64,000 nt of DNA from Symsagittifera roscoffensis (GCF_963678635.1 NC_087064.1:69244123-69308122); one strand, 5' to 3'. Shown: positions 43,701 through 49,835, counted from the first letter of the stretch. Program-made: numbers and translations. The notes: a model not told the origin generated them from the sequence alone.

Positions 43701-44215
43701 TCATGATTGACACTTTTTTGATGAAATTAACCCAATTAGAGAAAACTGGATCAATAAGTAAAATTTTTATTTCGCTGGAAAACCTGAAAATTAAATTCCA
43801 CTTTCGAAAGTAAAAGTCGATACGTTTTTCGTGACCTTTTAACTTTCGCTGTTCGATAGTGGAGGTTGCCTTCCTTTTTTCTCTTAAAAATCTCTTAAAA
43901 AAATCCTTACTGTTATGGGTCCAGCTAAAAAAATTTCAGATTGAAGAAAAAGTAATCTGCCGACTAAGAGAAAAAAAAGTTTTCCGAATGATTCGATATT
44001 CGAATACGCCAGTCAGAAGTACCTGGACTGTTTAAGTAGTGTGAATGTGTTGGTGAATTTGGTTCGGACTGGGAGGCGTAATCTCCTGATTGAACAACTC
44101 CTAAGGCGAACGGCAATGTCTTGGACTTCTTCTGGTTGTCTGCAGCTTCTGATCCAGTAGCACCACTTGGTCTGGCCGAGGAGTAGTAAGAAGTCTCCGG
44201 CGATCTATCGTCCAT
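4365..44215 (-). CDS. RASSF: RASSF1/5-type Ras-association scaffold (C1-RA-SARAH), split gene
   Basis: Adaptor expected to bind Ras-type GTPases through the RA domain and MST/Hippo kinases through SARAH. Common exons (join): 21313-20994, 12441-12184, 11981-11707, 7912-7565, 7188-6947, 5769-5579, 5107-4977, 4745-4365. Further 5' exons lie at 23732-23548, 39319-39115, 43079-43034, 43453-43237 and 44215-44023. With the 23.7-kb start the protein is 776 aa: C1 at 136-186 with every zinc ligand, RA about 507-650 (TTFYLPYGSE, VADDPRKYALF, FVLEEN), SARAH 651-698 (WDCFSEHELEMFLDILRIEE). Only RASSF1A and RASSF5 combine C1, RA and SARAH among the human proteins, so this is that subfamily; it is about twice their length because of a Ser-rich linker and a C-terminal tail. 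All common junctions are GT-AG with agreeing phase. The gene hosts a nested GST and a large repeat array in its introns. Family assignment is very secure; 5' ends are tentative. Confidence 0.93.
4977..5107 (-). CDS. RASSF: RASSF exon: end of RA domain
   Basis: Acceptor TTGTTGCCAG, entering in phase 1 and leaving in phase 0 (ACAG|GTCTGT). It encodes VRRRKVGDDERPLLMVLLL, then a Gly-rich turn and HSFVLEENE, matching the RKL-DDE-PL and SFVLKENE strands of the RASSF RA domain. The GGGG turn replaces a short loop. Confidence 0.9.
5579..5769 (-). CDS. RASSF: RASSF exon: core of RA domain
   Basis: Enters in phase 2, leaves in phase 1 (ACAG|GTCAGT). It encodes RTTFYLPYGSEHAV, then VVVSKLLQKFHVADDPRKYA and LFHD. 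The FYLP and DDPRK(F/Y)ALF motifs are diagnostic of RASSF1/3/5 RA domains. The strand-helix loop (HSGDCRRVVV) differs from the usual SRTRASEVI. Confidence 0.95.
5966..6240 (-). repeat. tRNA-containing dispersed element, copy 3
   Basis: The left end has GGCGAAGCTTTGCTTCGC (near-palindromic). On the minus strand, 6140 down to 6065 reads like a tRNA: GGCTGAGTGGTTAGTG (A-box), CTCATAA loop (CAT, Met-like) and GGTCGGAGATCGAATC (B-box). It lies in the RASSF intron between two RA exons. Confidence 0.6.
6947..7188 (-). CDS. RASSF: RASSF exon: basic linker and first RA strands
   Basis: Acceptor CTGTTTGTAG, phase 0 in; donor ATGAG|GTCAGT, phase 2 out. The first ~40 codons are Ser/Lys-rich (KKVSKSKSRSK, NSNKKNKDK), followed by a QQQQ run. 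VEFEGFLHVTLCLHRPISV then starts the RA domain, comparable to the GF-KV-L-L-RPVSV strand of RASSF proteins. Confidence 0.9.
7565..7912 (-). CDS. RASSF: RASSF linker exon
   Basis: 116 codons, phase 0 at both ends (acceptor GTATTTTTAG; donor ATT|GTGAGT). Ser/Thr-rich and probably disordered; it ends in a charged helix-like segment (KLKAKDLEKMILEYAKQN). No homologous domain recognised. Assigned because its phase and position agree with flanking exons and its codon use is clearly coding. Confidence 0.8.
8300..8450. other. Locally GC-richer island in a RASSF intron, unassigned
   Basis: An ~120-bp island (about 8320-8445) stands out from its AT-rich surroundings. Plus: a 39-codon frame starting MGKKLLSAARRKSG. 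Minus: an open frame through the island, and a GTAAGA donor-like site just beyond. It could be a small exon, an alternative RASSF leader or a repeat fragment; no family recognised. Confidence 0.25.
9390..10860 (-). pseudogene. Decayed protein-coding remnant (zinc-finger-like and coiled-coil pieces)
   Basis: Reading the minus strand from high to low coordinate, coherent peptide pieces appear in shifting frames, broken by stops. They include a Cys pair segment (PICDEP, LVCTDCDEII, about 10.86-10.75 kb), a second one (HCPYYVPCDICHKIS, about 10.7 kb), a polar stretch (EEFSQKPTEENSVSYGKS, about 10.35 kb), a longer run (SREVAERLRVQKEREMKLS then LKPDFKWQLQGTF, about 9.85-9.69 kb), and a lysine-rich helix (HDVDQLTKALEKMRLKNKRK, about 9.49 kb). 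No continuous frame survives. It may be a processed pseudogene or old transposon ORF; family unknown. Confidence 0.4.
10859..11270 (-). repeat. tRNA-containing dispersed element, copy 4 (5'-long form)
   Basis: The tRNA-like block is at about 10912-10860 (minus). To its right lies the longer version of the element also seen at 37.8-38.2 kb: CATATGCTAATAAATTGCC, GTGGCACCAAATA, AATCGCAAAGCATAA and a GTTTGTACTAATACAC end. The GCGAAGC terminus is missing. Confidence 0.55.
11322..11675. mobile_element. Palindromic MITE-like element with CAATACAAAACAGTC arms
   Basis: The left arm (11322-11397) and right arm (about 11580-11672) are inverted copies built from repeated AATACAAAACAGTC-type words. The centre has a GC-rich palindrome (GGGCGCGCTACGCGCGCG, about 11410-11430) and a core (about 11440-11512) that reappears in the unrelated-armed element at 51.6 kb. 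No coding capacity. Confidence 0.6.
11707..11981 (-). CDS. RASSF: RASSF linker exon (acidic/basic)
   Basis: Acceptor with a long T run, phase 1 in; donor CCAGG|GTAAGT, phase 0 out. It encodes an acidic start (MEDEEEQFYTIKD), then a Lys/Arg/Gly-rich middle and KWAKRLHRSNTLYSR. Part of the long C1-RA linker; no domain recognised. Confidence 0.85.
12184..12441 (-). CDS. RASSF: RASSF exon: second half of C1 zinc finger
   Basis: Acceptor CTTGTTTAG, phase 1 in; donor TTGG|GTACTT, phase 1 out. It opens with HCGYLCHESCLPGVGLDC, supplying the last two C-X2-C/H-X2-C ligand pairs and final Cys of the C1 domain begun 8.5 kb upstream. A Ser-rich, probably disordered linker follows (SSSSSVVSEHS). Confidence 0.92.
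12442..13404. other. RASSF intron sequence upstream of nested GST
   Basis: No exon recognised on either strand. The GST promoter, on the plus strand, should lie toward the right end; no clear TATA or initiator could be singled out. Confidence 0.4.
13405..13489 (+). CDS. GSTT: GST exon 1
   Basis: Two in-frame Mets, at 13405 and 13444; the second places the first beta strand directly at the start as in other theta GSTs and is preferred. Donor ATTG|GTAAGT, phase 1. Confidence 0.7.
13405..17575 (+). CDS. GSTT: Theta-like glutathione S-transferase, five exons, nested in a RASSF intron
   Basis: Cytosolic GST-fold protein. Join: 13444(or 13405)-13489, 13784-14039, 14310-14526, 16694-16889, 17421-17575; phases 1, 2, 0, 1 agree, giving 289 aa from Met13444 (302 from 13405). 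Thioredoxin-like half: MELTTLPCLPLCCAIECLL aligns with the LYLDLLSQPCRAVYIF strand/helix, then the cis-Pro motif SIPQLYCEGVYIQHSRSIL. Helical half: SSWYPADDN and RARVDDLLELDATV match the theta WYP and ARVDEYLAW segments; exon 4 has FLCGPSATIADLSIG, the N-capping S/T-x-x-D motif. The catalytic Ser of theta GSTs seems to be Leu and the ES pair is HS, so activity is doubtful. The insert around residues 20-45 and the longer C-terminus exceed the usual ~240 aa. Transcribed opposite to its host gene. Confidence 0.85.
13784..14039 (+). CDS. GSTT: GST exon 2: rest of thioredoxin-like domain
   Basis: Acceptor AACTATGTTTAG, phase 1 in, so that AI|ECLLKQPEI continues helix 1; donor TTGAA|GTGAGT, phase 2. 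It carries the RMSLEGTEE strand and the IPQL cis-proline loop. Confidence 0.8.
14310..14526 (+). CDS. GSTT: GST exon 3: linker and first helices of C-terminal domain
   Basis: Acceptor GTAACTTCTAG gives SILK|FLSSYCPSSSWYPADD. A second in-frame acceptor 27 bp upstream (CAATTTTAG at 14282) would add nine residues. Donor TTATTG|GTAAGT, phase 0. Confidence 0.85.
15770..16390 (+). repeat. Dispersed copies of the intronic-array monomer
   Basis: Two degraded copies inside GST intron 3. Shared words with the 24.5-37.5 kb array: TCGTGACCTTTACAC, GCTGTTCTTT/GCTCTTCGATAGTGGA, 'CTTTTAACGAAAGG' and 'ACCTATATAAAA'. The open frames on both strands here are repeat-derived. Confidence 0.55.
16694..16889 (+). 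CDS. GSTT: GST exon 4: helical core
   Basis: Acceptor CATTTTTTTCCAG; DCLSTLDEHLRNNG then FLCGPSATIADLSIGMAIEY, the fold-defining GP-x-T/S-x-A-D segment. Donor CATAA|GTAGGC, phase 1 (weaker site). Confidence 0.88.
17095..17200. repeat. Fragment of 'GGATCTAGGATTTT' TIR element
   Basis: Contains CGAAAATGGATGTC and the right-end CCCCCTAAATCCGCCCCTG, matching the complete copy at 56.04-56.36 kb. Confidence 0.45.
17421..17575 (+). CDS. GSTT: GST exon 5: C-terminal helix and tail
   Basis: Acceptor TTGTTAATAG, phase 1 in; KGWDESLQPMKSWIDQA resembles the P-K-L-x-x-W-R-x-R helix near the GST C-terminus. Stop TAG at 17573. The acceptor tract is not pyrimidine-rich, so the precise start is less certain. 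Confidence 0.75.
17753..17758 (+). terminator. Candidate poly(A) signal of GST
   Basis: AATAAA about 180 bp after the GST stop codon, in plus orientation, followed by AT-rich sequence. Confidence 0.5.
18370..18600 (+). repeat. Internal fragment of 'GGATCTAGGATTTT' TIR element
   Basis: Shares CGCGCTCCCCCCTCAAAATT, GGTCAGTAAGCCAAAA and GATATCTCAAAATAGTACAA with 56.17-56.30 kb, same orientation. Confidence 0.6.
18690..19850 (+). repeat. Dispersed copies of the intronic-array monomer
   Basis: Opens with GACAGTTGGAAAAGAGTCAA TGAATGC and runs through at least two degraded monomers, with a CGTTCATTGACGCTTAA end at about 19412-19428. Repeat-derived minus-strand frames at 18.93-19.39 kb are not genes. 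Confidence 0.55.
20455..20980. repeat. Hairpin / TTCCGACCAT dispersed element, copy 2
   Basis: TTCCGACCATTG at about 20460 and the inverted ATGGTCGGAACATTCTGTGG followed by TACTTGCACAGC at about 20935-20965 bracket about 480 bp. Lies next to the C1 exon of RASSF. Confidence 0.45.
20994..21313 (-). CDS. RASSF: RASSF exon: Ser-rich leader and first half of C1 zinc finger
   Basis: Acceptor TTTTATCTAG, phase 2 in; donor GAAC|GTAAGT, phase 1 out. Polar leader (DNHSNNHMTQSPTSAAES), a basic patch (GKRRERGKG), then HQFEVEDEKDFPLWCDICGD and YQPLRCE. With the next exon the ligand spacing is H-X13-C-X2-C-X13-C-X2-C-X4-H-X2-C-X7-C, a C1 pattern. Shared by all candidate 5' ends. Confidence 0.93.
21395..21815 (+). 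repeat. Dispersed copy of the intronic-array monomer
   Basis: A nearly complete single unit: CATAGCCAACAGACAGTTGG at the left, CACGTTTTTCGTGACTTTAA and TGTTTGATAGTGGAATTTGC inside, and ATCGGGATCTATATAAGAGT at the right. Confidence 0.6.
21905..22025. repeat. Hairpin / TTCCGACCAT element, short copy
   Basis: GCTGTGCAAATGGCACAGAA then TGTTGCGACCA, with TTGGTCGGAACA about 95 bp to the right. Shortest spacing of the family in this window. Confidence 0.45.
22026..22960. other. RASSF intron, no recognised feature
   Basis: AT-rich; short minus-strand open frames (22111-22407) lack splice context or family resemblance. Confidence 0.4.
22965..23445 (+). repeat. Dispersed copy of the intronic-array monomer
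   Basis: Starts CATAGCCAATCGTAGATTGG AAAAGAG and includes the inverted pair GCGTTCATA...GTATGAATGC near 23.31-23.35 kb; ends ACCTATATAAGAGT. Confidence 0.6.
23548..23732 (-). CDS. RASSF: RASSF alternative first exon 1d (proximal promoter)
   Basis: ATG at 23732 opens MSLQERSFYDSEMADAEYQW, continuing for 61 codons to a strong donor CTTTCAG|GTAAGT in phase 2, the same phase with which the distal exon at 39115 enters the shared C1 exon at 21313. No acceptor-like tract is needed upstream, so I read it as a first exon with its own promoter, giving a 776-aa isoform without the basic distal segment. Alternatively it is an exon of unrelated origin. No known domain. Confidence 0.7.
24478..24900 (+). 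repeat. Monomer copy flanking the array
   Basis: CATAGCCAACAGACAATCGG start, followed by diverged monomer sequence running into the array; marks its left edge. Confidence 0.55.
24900..37485 (+). repeat. Higher-order tandem repeat array, about 12.6 kb
   Basis: Three related subunits (call them A, B, C; about 435-545 bp each) repeat head to tail. Subunit A (GAATTCAACTTTCAAAACTAG) occurs near 25484, 26532, 27580, 28624, 30103, 31584, 33794 and 36214. Subunit B (TTCAGCTTCCGAAACTAGAA) occurs near 29592, 31073, 32343, 33281, 34763, 35702 and 37185. So the left third has a ~1046-bp two-subunit period repeated three times; the right part alternates ~1482-bp (three-subunit) and ~939-bp (A missing) periods. 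Neighbouring copies are nearly identical. The recurring 60-100-codon minus-strand frames are products of the repeat and carry no recognisable protein. Lies wholly in a RASSF intron. Confidence 0.92.
37584..38210 (-). repeat. tRNA-containing dispersed element, copy 5 (fullest)
   Basis: Left end ACACAGAGGCGAAGCTTCGC with palindrome GCGAAGCTTCGC. On the minus strand 37757-37690 is the best tRNA-like block: TGGCTGAGTGGTTAGTGCG (A-box), a CTCAAAA loop, and GCAGATCGAATCC (B-box). The rest (37770-38205) is the long body, ending in a GTTAGAAAAAACAGAAGG motif. It directly abuts the right edge of the tandem array. Confidence 0.65.
37690..37757 (-). other. tRNA-like internal pol III promoter block
   Basis: Best-preserved tRNA-derived block of the element. 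A-box and B-box are spaced as in a tRNA gene, but the acceptor stem does not pair, so it is a promoter relic rather than a functional tRNA. Other copies keep the loop CTCATAA, suggesting a Met(CAT) tRNA ancestor. Confidence 0.55.
38515..38575 (-). repeat. End fragment of 'GGATCTAGGATTTT' TIR element
   Basis: CCCCCTCCTAGAGAAAATCC TAGATCCGCCC, the reverse complement of the left end at 56.04 kb. Confidence 0.5.
39115..39319 (-). CDS. RASSF: RASSF distal exon with basic cluster
   Basis: Phase 1 in (acceptor AAATTTAG), phase 2 out (CCGAG|GTAAAT). It encodes AKKRKKNKKATVV, then ALRGINSSVAKGRDNGMIAN and a SKRRSESVMEEDITLKTLPR end. KKRKKNKK resembles a monopartite nuclear localisation signal. The exit phase matches the C1 exon. 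Only isoforms starting at 43-44 kb would contain it. Confidence 0.8.
39550..39610. repeat. GCGAAGC-element end fragment
   Basis: GGCGAAGCCAACTTCGTGAA followed by CAGGCAGCTCTAAAAAATGC, the same order as the left ends at 5.97 and 37.58 kb. Confidence 0.35.
39890..39930 (+). repeat. Hairpin / TTCCGAC element end with exchanged stem
   Basis: CAGGGCGAAGCCCTG forms a perfect 6-bp stem and precedes AATGTTCCGAC, where other copies have the stem CTGTGC/GCACAG. Confidence 0.45.
40735..40985 (-). repeat. SINE-like element with tRNA-like block (family 2), copy 1
   Basis: Minus strand 40930-40862 has TAGTGGCGCAGTGTTAAC (A-box) and GAGTTTGATTCC (B-box). Its other end (40950-40983) is a diverged TTGCTGCACAAGTAGAACAG hairpin motif. 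The plus-strand 99-codon frame here is a by-product. Confidence 0.5.
41180..41600. repeat. Hairpin / TTCCGACCAT dispersed element, copy 3
   Basis: GAGCAAGTAGCACAGAATGT TCCGACCAT near 41193-41230 and inverted AATGGTCGGAACA near 41583 bracket about 350 bp of A/T-rich sequence. Confidence 0.45.
41752..42180 (-). repeat. tRNA-containing dispersed element, copy 6 (tRNA block lost)
   Basis: CTACAGAGGCGAAGCTGC at the left; CACACTAACTTTACATG, TTTGATGAATTAAAAAACAT and CACTTTTATTTGCGGC follow the order of the long form at 37.6-38.2 kb. Confidence 0.5.
43034..43079 (-). CDS. RASSF: Candidate RASSF first exon 1c
   Basis: ATG at 43079 opens MRKIWRDQPVMTNCQ and meets a strong donor CAAG|GTAAGA in phase 1, the phase needed by the exon at 39319. 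No AG acceptor is near upstream, so it would be a first exon. Very short, hence tentative. Confidence 0.4.
43237..43453 (-). CDS. RASSF: RASSF 5' exon 1b / exon 2 (Ser-rich)
   Basis: AENGNLEIRNDASFLDGD, then a Ser-rich run and ETNNKGASPDHKG; donor CTCAG|GTTGGT in phase 1, compatible with 39319. A good acceptor (GTTTTTCCACAG) lies at its left in phase 0, but exon 1a ends in phase 1. Either an unseen exon precedes it, an internal acceptor (TCTAG at 43434, phase 1) is used, or it starts at the in-frame ATG at 43546 as a first exon. Confidence 0.6.
43565..43910 (+). repeat. Dispersed copy of the intronic-array monomer
   Basis: GCCAACAGACAGTTTGAAAA GAGTCAA at the left, ATTTCGCTGGAAAACCTGAA and GCTGTTCGATAGTGGAGG further right. 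Sits between RASSF 5' exons 1a and 1b. Confidence 0.6.
44023..44215 (-). CDS. RASSF: RASSF most distal candidate first exon 1a
   Basis: ATG at 44215; MDDRSPETSYYSSARPSGAT and SQSEPNSPTHSHYLNSP, a Ser/Pro-rich leader of 64 codons. Donor CCAG|GTACTT, phase 1, which joins the 39319 exon directly (847-aa isoform). A second donor-like site (TGGC|GTATTC, also phase 1) is 15 bp further. Confidence 0.6.
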
Positions 44216-47200
44216 CAGTTTATTCAGTCGGCTAATGACTAATACTATCTACAGATTGGAATTGAAAAATATGTATAAAACGTTAAATTATCTGAAATGA
44301 AAATCCTCAAATTAACGAAAAGCCCAAAATTCAAATTTAAGTTCAGGGACGGCGTATGATGTAAACAATTAACTTTGTGATATATGTCGCAAAAAAGCCA
44401 GCCAATGGCCATTACACAGCCCTTTGAACATTCTCGCATATCAAAACTTTTACGGAATTATCCTTACGGGAGAAACATTTTTTCTTTATTTCCGATAAAC
44501 TCATTTTTTTTATAAGCAACAGATTGCCCGGCTGAGGCTTGGTTGCTTAGCTGAACGTTTTAATTTGAGCCTCAAAGTTGTTTAGTAATTGCTTAATTCT
44601 GAAGAAGAATTGACAGAATTGTGTCGTAAATAATTAACTAGTGTGTGCTGAGCGATTGCTAATAGTGATCAGTTCTCTGCACGCTGTGGAATCCAATCAA
44701 ATGATGAAAATTGAGTTGAAAAAATTATGTATTTCAATATTTCTTAAAAAGAGTACAAAATAGATTTTCCTGACGGGAGTTGTAATTATATTTCTCCCGA
44801 TGAAATCGGAAACACTGAAATTCTTTAAACTTTTTTGTGTACCTTTGTTTTTTCCGAGCCTCGCCAGTTGCTTTGAAATTGCTTAATTTTTAGAACGTTT
44901 TCAGCCTCAGTTACTTGTACGCGGTTGCTAAGAAAAATTGGGTGTATTGCTTCAAATTTTATATCTTGATGGCACAAAATGAATTATTTTCGAGCCAAGA
45001 GCCATGTAAGTGGTAACAGCATAGTCTCTTGTCTAACACATCCGAATCTGATGTAGATAGAGCTTTCAACTGATTAAAACAAAACTCCTTGAATTATATC
45101 AAAACAGAACGCACCCACTCGAACTTAATGAGACTAGACTTGGAATTGGCCCCAGAGAAAAATCAATTAGCAAGTTATTGCAACCAGGCTTGGCCTTGGG
45201 CCAAAGTTTTCAATGGTTAAATCAGCAGACAATCAAACGGGTTTTCAGACCTCAATCTTTATCTAAACCTTTCCTAAAAGAGTAAAAATCGTCTTTGTCT
45301 AGTTTCCAATCAAAGCTAATCTATCCGTACGAGACGATCAATAACACAGGGAGACGGTGACTTGTGTTTTTTCAGCTTTATTCTAAACCTAAATCTTAAA
45401 TCTAAACAAACACAGCCTGCTTAATGTCTTAATATTATTTACATTAAAACAATACAGGCTGATTTTAAACTTCAAACAAAGACAATTTCAACTTGCTTTT
45501 GCGTCATATTTGACAAACTGATAGAATCTCATGACAAAATACGGCTCTAAGTTACAATATCAACAAAGGAGTGATTACTCTCTTCAAAACAGGTGCAGTT
45601 GAATTAATTTATGATTTTGATGTTATTAGGTGACCATTGAGTTATTCTCTTCTCTTAATGAACTGATATTGATATATATACCTTCCAAGCTTCATATTGA
45701 TTTTCAAATATAGCGACGCAGCTAAGACCTTAAAACCTCAACAACGGAAAATTAAATTCTTTTAAGGGCAGCAGATTCACCCTTCCACTATTAGAAACCT
45801 GTCTCAAACAAAACAATTCCTTGCACTATTATAAAGATGTTATAAACAAAAAAGTCGCCATTGAAGTGTCACGGAAAGTTCCGATCACATTTAACTTGCC
45901 TTTTTTCTAAGAAATTTTCAGGTCTTTTTTTGCGATGACGAGGTGCTGAATCGAAGCGTCAGTAATTAATTACTATAGACAAATCAACTTATAAAAAACA
46001 GGTTAGTTTTTCTATGTAAAAAACAAGTTGGCTCATTTAGTATCTTAACATGTGTTCAAAGGAAAATCATCAATGTGAAAAAGTGAAATATTTGAAATTT
46101 TTTTCACGACCACGAGCCTTAATTCCAACTCTTTAAAAAATTGAGGGCTTTTATATTGTTTTCCAATCGACTTATTGGCACATATCGCTTTGATGTATCG
46201 TTTAGCGTGAAAAAACGCCCAAACAGAATGTTCCTGCCCACGACGTTGGCGGAACAACAAGAATTGTCGGTTCAACTGCAGGAATCACCAAAATTTTCTG
46301 TCACATTTATCGCACCGAAAAATTTGACTTATTTCATTTGCTTCAAAAAAATGGCGATACAGAGAATCATTGTTAAAATCAAAAACACTTTTTTTGCATA
46401 CTTGGACTGAAACTCGAAATGTTTATCATTTCAAGTAATACGTGAAAGGGCTTTGATAAGATAACTCACTCTTAAAAGTACTATTTTTTTTGAAATAATT
46501 GATTTTGCGTGTGGATGAAAACAACAGTTTCTGAAAAATTTTATCTTTTCAAACCTTCAATCAAACCCTTCAATCAAACTTTTCAAGGTTAAAATCATCT
46601 AAAAAGAGAAAACCGGATCCACATGAAACTTTTTACTACGAGAAACGATATCGACTAAAAGCCAATTAAAATGATTATCAACTAAAAAACACCGAATAAA
46701 AAGTAACCTTTCTAAACCTTTAATTCCTAGCTGCGGTTTATTAAATAGCCTCAACAAACATCCACCGTCCAAAAAACAGTCAAAATAGTTCAGAAAATTA
46801 AAAGCCTGCAGCGGGGCCTAAATATCCCTTGACCATATGATTGAGACATTCGGTCAAGTGCCACATGAAAGGAACAAAAACTAACCTGCTCGGGCACATT
46901 TAAATAAATAAACCTGAGAGGGTTGTTACCTTTCGACGGTAGAGGATTAACTTTCAATCAAAATCTTTCCGCCCTTAGGGATAAATACAAGCGAACGATT
47001 TATATTTACATTGAGATATAATTAGTGAGCAAGGAACAGTTACAAATAATTACACCAGAAGAAATTGAGCGTCATAACTTGCTTAAACTGATCGTTTTTG
47101 CGCAGTAAAAGATGCAATTCCTTAACTCGTCCAAGACAGGTACGAACTTTCTCCAAATAAAAGACCTCAAAAGGTAGTTGCAAAATTGCCCAGTGCGTTG

Positions 47201-47318
47201 TTCACTAAAACTTCTGCCAAAAAAGTATAATCTTTCAATGCAAACCTTTTGCCTTTACGTTCAATGAACTTTTACCTTTTGTACAGAAACAGTGAGCTTA
47301 AAACCGTAACGCCAAAGA
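44216..47318. other. Intergenic region, upstream of RASSF
   Basis: No gene recognised. The distal RASSF promoter should lie just right of 44215, but no convincing core promoter motif stands out. Open frames such as 46141-46410 lack coding character. Confidence 0.45.
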
Positions 47319-47319
47319 G

Positions 47320-47590
47320 ATTGGACACCCTAACTACCCAAAGGGCCTCCTTTGGTACTATAATAACACCTCCATTTTTGGCTGGCTGACCTTAAAAATT
47401 TTCTAAAGGCGTCTTTTGCGCCAATATATACTTTTTTAAAGAGGGGATCGCGCACCGAAAAAAAAACTATTTTTTGGTCAAAACTGGGAGAGCTCGGACA
47501 ATCAATTTGGTCGACCTAAAAAAAGGTCGATAAATTTTTTTTTGAAAATCCGCCAGCCCTCAAGAAAATCCTAGATCAGCCCCTGGTTTT
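47320..47590 (-). mobile_element. 'GGATCTAGGATTTT' TIR element, inverted copy
   Basis: Reverse-complement relation to 56.04-56.33 kb: ACCCAAAGGGCCTCCTTTGG, TTGGCTGGCTGACC, GGTCGACCTAAAAAAAGGTC and AAATCCTAGATCAGCCCCTG. Non-coding. Confidence 0.6.
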
Positions 47591-47591
47591 A

Positions 47592-49296
47592 ACTATTTTA
47601 GAAAACTTTGATGTTTAGAAAAAAATATTATCGCAAACGCCAGATAGAATCAAATTACTGAAATCGGGAAGAAAATTTTTTTTATTTTTTAATGATCGAA
47701 TCTGTTGAAAATGCTCCTGGGTTGACAAAATGGGACCCTTTGGGTGGTGATAGGGTTAAATCCCAAAAGACAAGGCGTCCTTCCATGTAAATCCACCTGT
47801 CAAATCTTCCCTGCTTATTTTTCAATCGCAAAGAGGTAAGAATAAGTATCTAAACTACAGCGTTCAGTAATATTTTATCAGTTTCAGATTGTTTCCTTTT
47901 GCCATAAATAAAACTATGACTGAAGCTGACAAATTCCACATCTGTTCAATTAAACAGGAACGAACGAAGGGCTGCTCAATTCTATTTGAAAGACATTTAA
48001 ATCCAAAAACAAGTGGCTTCCAATTTAATAAAAATTGCTCAATTTACCTTCCACCCTCATTCAATAAACAGCTGAAATAAACAACACACGGATTGAACCT
48101 CTGAAAATTTTCATTCAACTGGAGAGAACCCTATATCTAAAATACTGTGTTCTTTATTTTCCACCAAATTTCCTTAAGTTTAGATAATCAAGCTGCTTCC
48201 CAGCTGTTACAACAAAAAGTCTCGCCAATCGAATGATTAAATGAACCTGATTATCCTTGGGTGCGCTCTATATTTACAAAAATGTCGGCTGCTTAACTTC
48301 AATTCCTGCTTCAATATTTGGTTAATTTCAATCACCATTTTCCTAGAAAATGTATACGTTGTATTTTCTGCTCCATTAATTCTTTGCACTGCAATCAGAG
48401 TTACAGTTTGCTATTCCAAGCTGAGTTATTAAAATTTCTAATCTAACAGGAGCAGTTCAAAAATACATTATTTACTAAATCCGTCAACCTCCCCAGGGAA
48501 AAAACTAAGAGGCTAAAATTTTCATCATTGCTTAAATACTAGCTTACATTAGCAAATTAGTGAATTTTCAGAACTCTCCATTAACGAATTTAACATTGAT
48601 TTTTTTATTTCAAACTTGCGAATACGAAAACTAAGAAACTTTACCAAAAAAGACTATATATAAGAACCAAATCAATTTGCTTACCTTTAAAAATAATCAA
48701 AAACATTTCCTTTTTACGAACTATCAACCATCATCTTTAAGAGAAATTGTGTTATAATTTTATAATAACGCTTCAAAAATTTATTTTCAAATCAGAAGCA
48801 AAACTATTCAACAAGGAAACATGGAGAAAATTATTTAGTATATTTAGAATGAAAATCGAAATTTAGTCTTTGTTAAGTATCAAATTAGCAGAGATCTCCG
48901 AAAGTCAAGCGCAAAGCTAGACAATTAAGCAAAGATAATTTTATTCTCGTAGTTCCCACCCATAACGAACACCATAGAAGCAGAATGACAATATATACCA
49001 AAAGCACAGACACTGGCATCAAAACCAAAAAATCCCACAGCTTTACTGTCTATTTTCCCAGTGGCAAATATGAGTGGCCAAAATCAATATTTGTGAGACG
49101 AAACATCGCCTTTTGACAGTCAACTCCAAACATGTGACTTTTACACCATTGCATTTTAATTTATTCATCAAAAACTTGCAATGCGTCTTTTAAAGCTGCT
49201 TTTCAAATCACTTTAGATTTTTTCCGCAAATAACTTCCAGAACACACTTATGTGATCTTATTACAATCTAGCGCACTGTTTAAAAAGGTACCAACC
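47592..49296. other. Intergenic, nothing recognised
   Basis: AT-rich sequence; plus-strand frames at 47889 and 48241 show no family features. Confidence 0.4.
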
Positions 49297-49298
49297 TA

Positions 49299-49835
49299 TT
49301 ACACTAGGCGGAAAAAATTAAACGCAAATTCGAGGCCATACACTCTAAAATGTCTATCTTCAACCTCCATTTTGGACAACACACACTTAGTTCGAAGAAA
49401 ACTTTTACAGCGACCGAGAACTAATCATCTAAGCTTTCCTCAACGAAGTTATCAAAAGATGGTTTTGAGTGCTGACTAAGCTTTCCTGGGCCTGAAAATG
49501 GCAGTTTTCATTATCTGCAGTAAGTTTTCCTACAAGCGTGCAATCTTTCTTGAACAAACGAGATTTTAAAAAATGTTTTCATGCAATGTGAAACTTTCTC
49601 GAAAAAAAATTGGCTTCCTAGCGTGACAAATTACCGAAACTTGGCTTCTTCTCACAACTTCACGCCTGTAGGAAAACTATTGAAGATGGCAAAACCTGGT
49701 ATTTTGAGACCCAAAAAAACTGGTAAGAACTTAAAACATTTTCTCCTAACTCTAAGTATATGTTGTCCAAAAATTGAACAGCATCATAGAGAACAACAAC
49801 TTGAATTGGCGCTTTATTTTCTCCATCATAGTGGG
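49299..49835. mobile_element. Fold-back TIR element F1
   Basis: Left terminus CACTAGGCGGAAAAAATTAA, right terminus the inverse of CACTATGATGGAGAAAATAA, both continuing into a shared GCG(C)AAATTC-type sequence. Ends resemble Tc1/mariner-derived miniature elements. Open frames inside are not coding. Confidence 0.5.

Noticed and set aside
46141-46410. 89-codon plus frame in the intergenic region
   Set aside because: No splice context, no recognisable domain, and the opposite strand is equally open.
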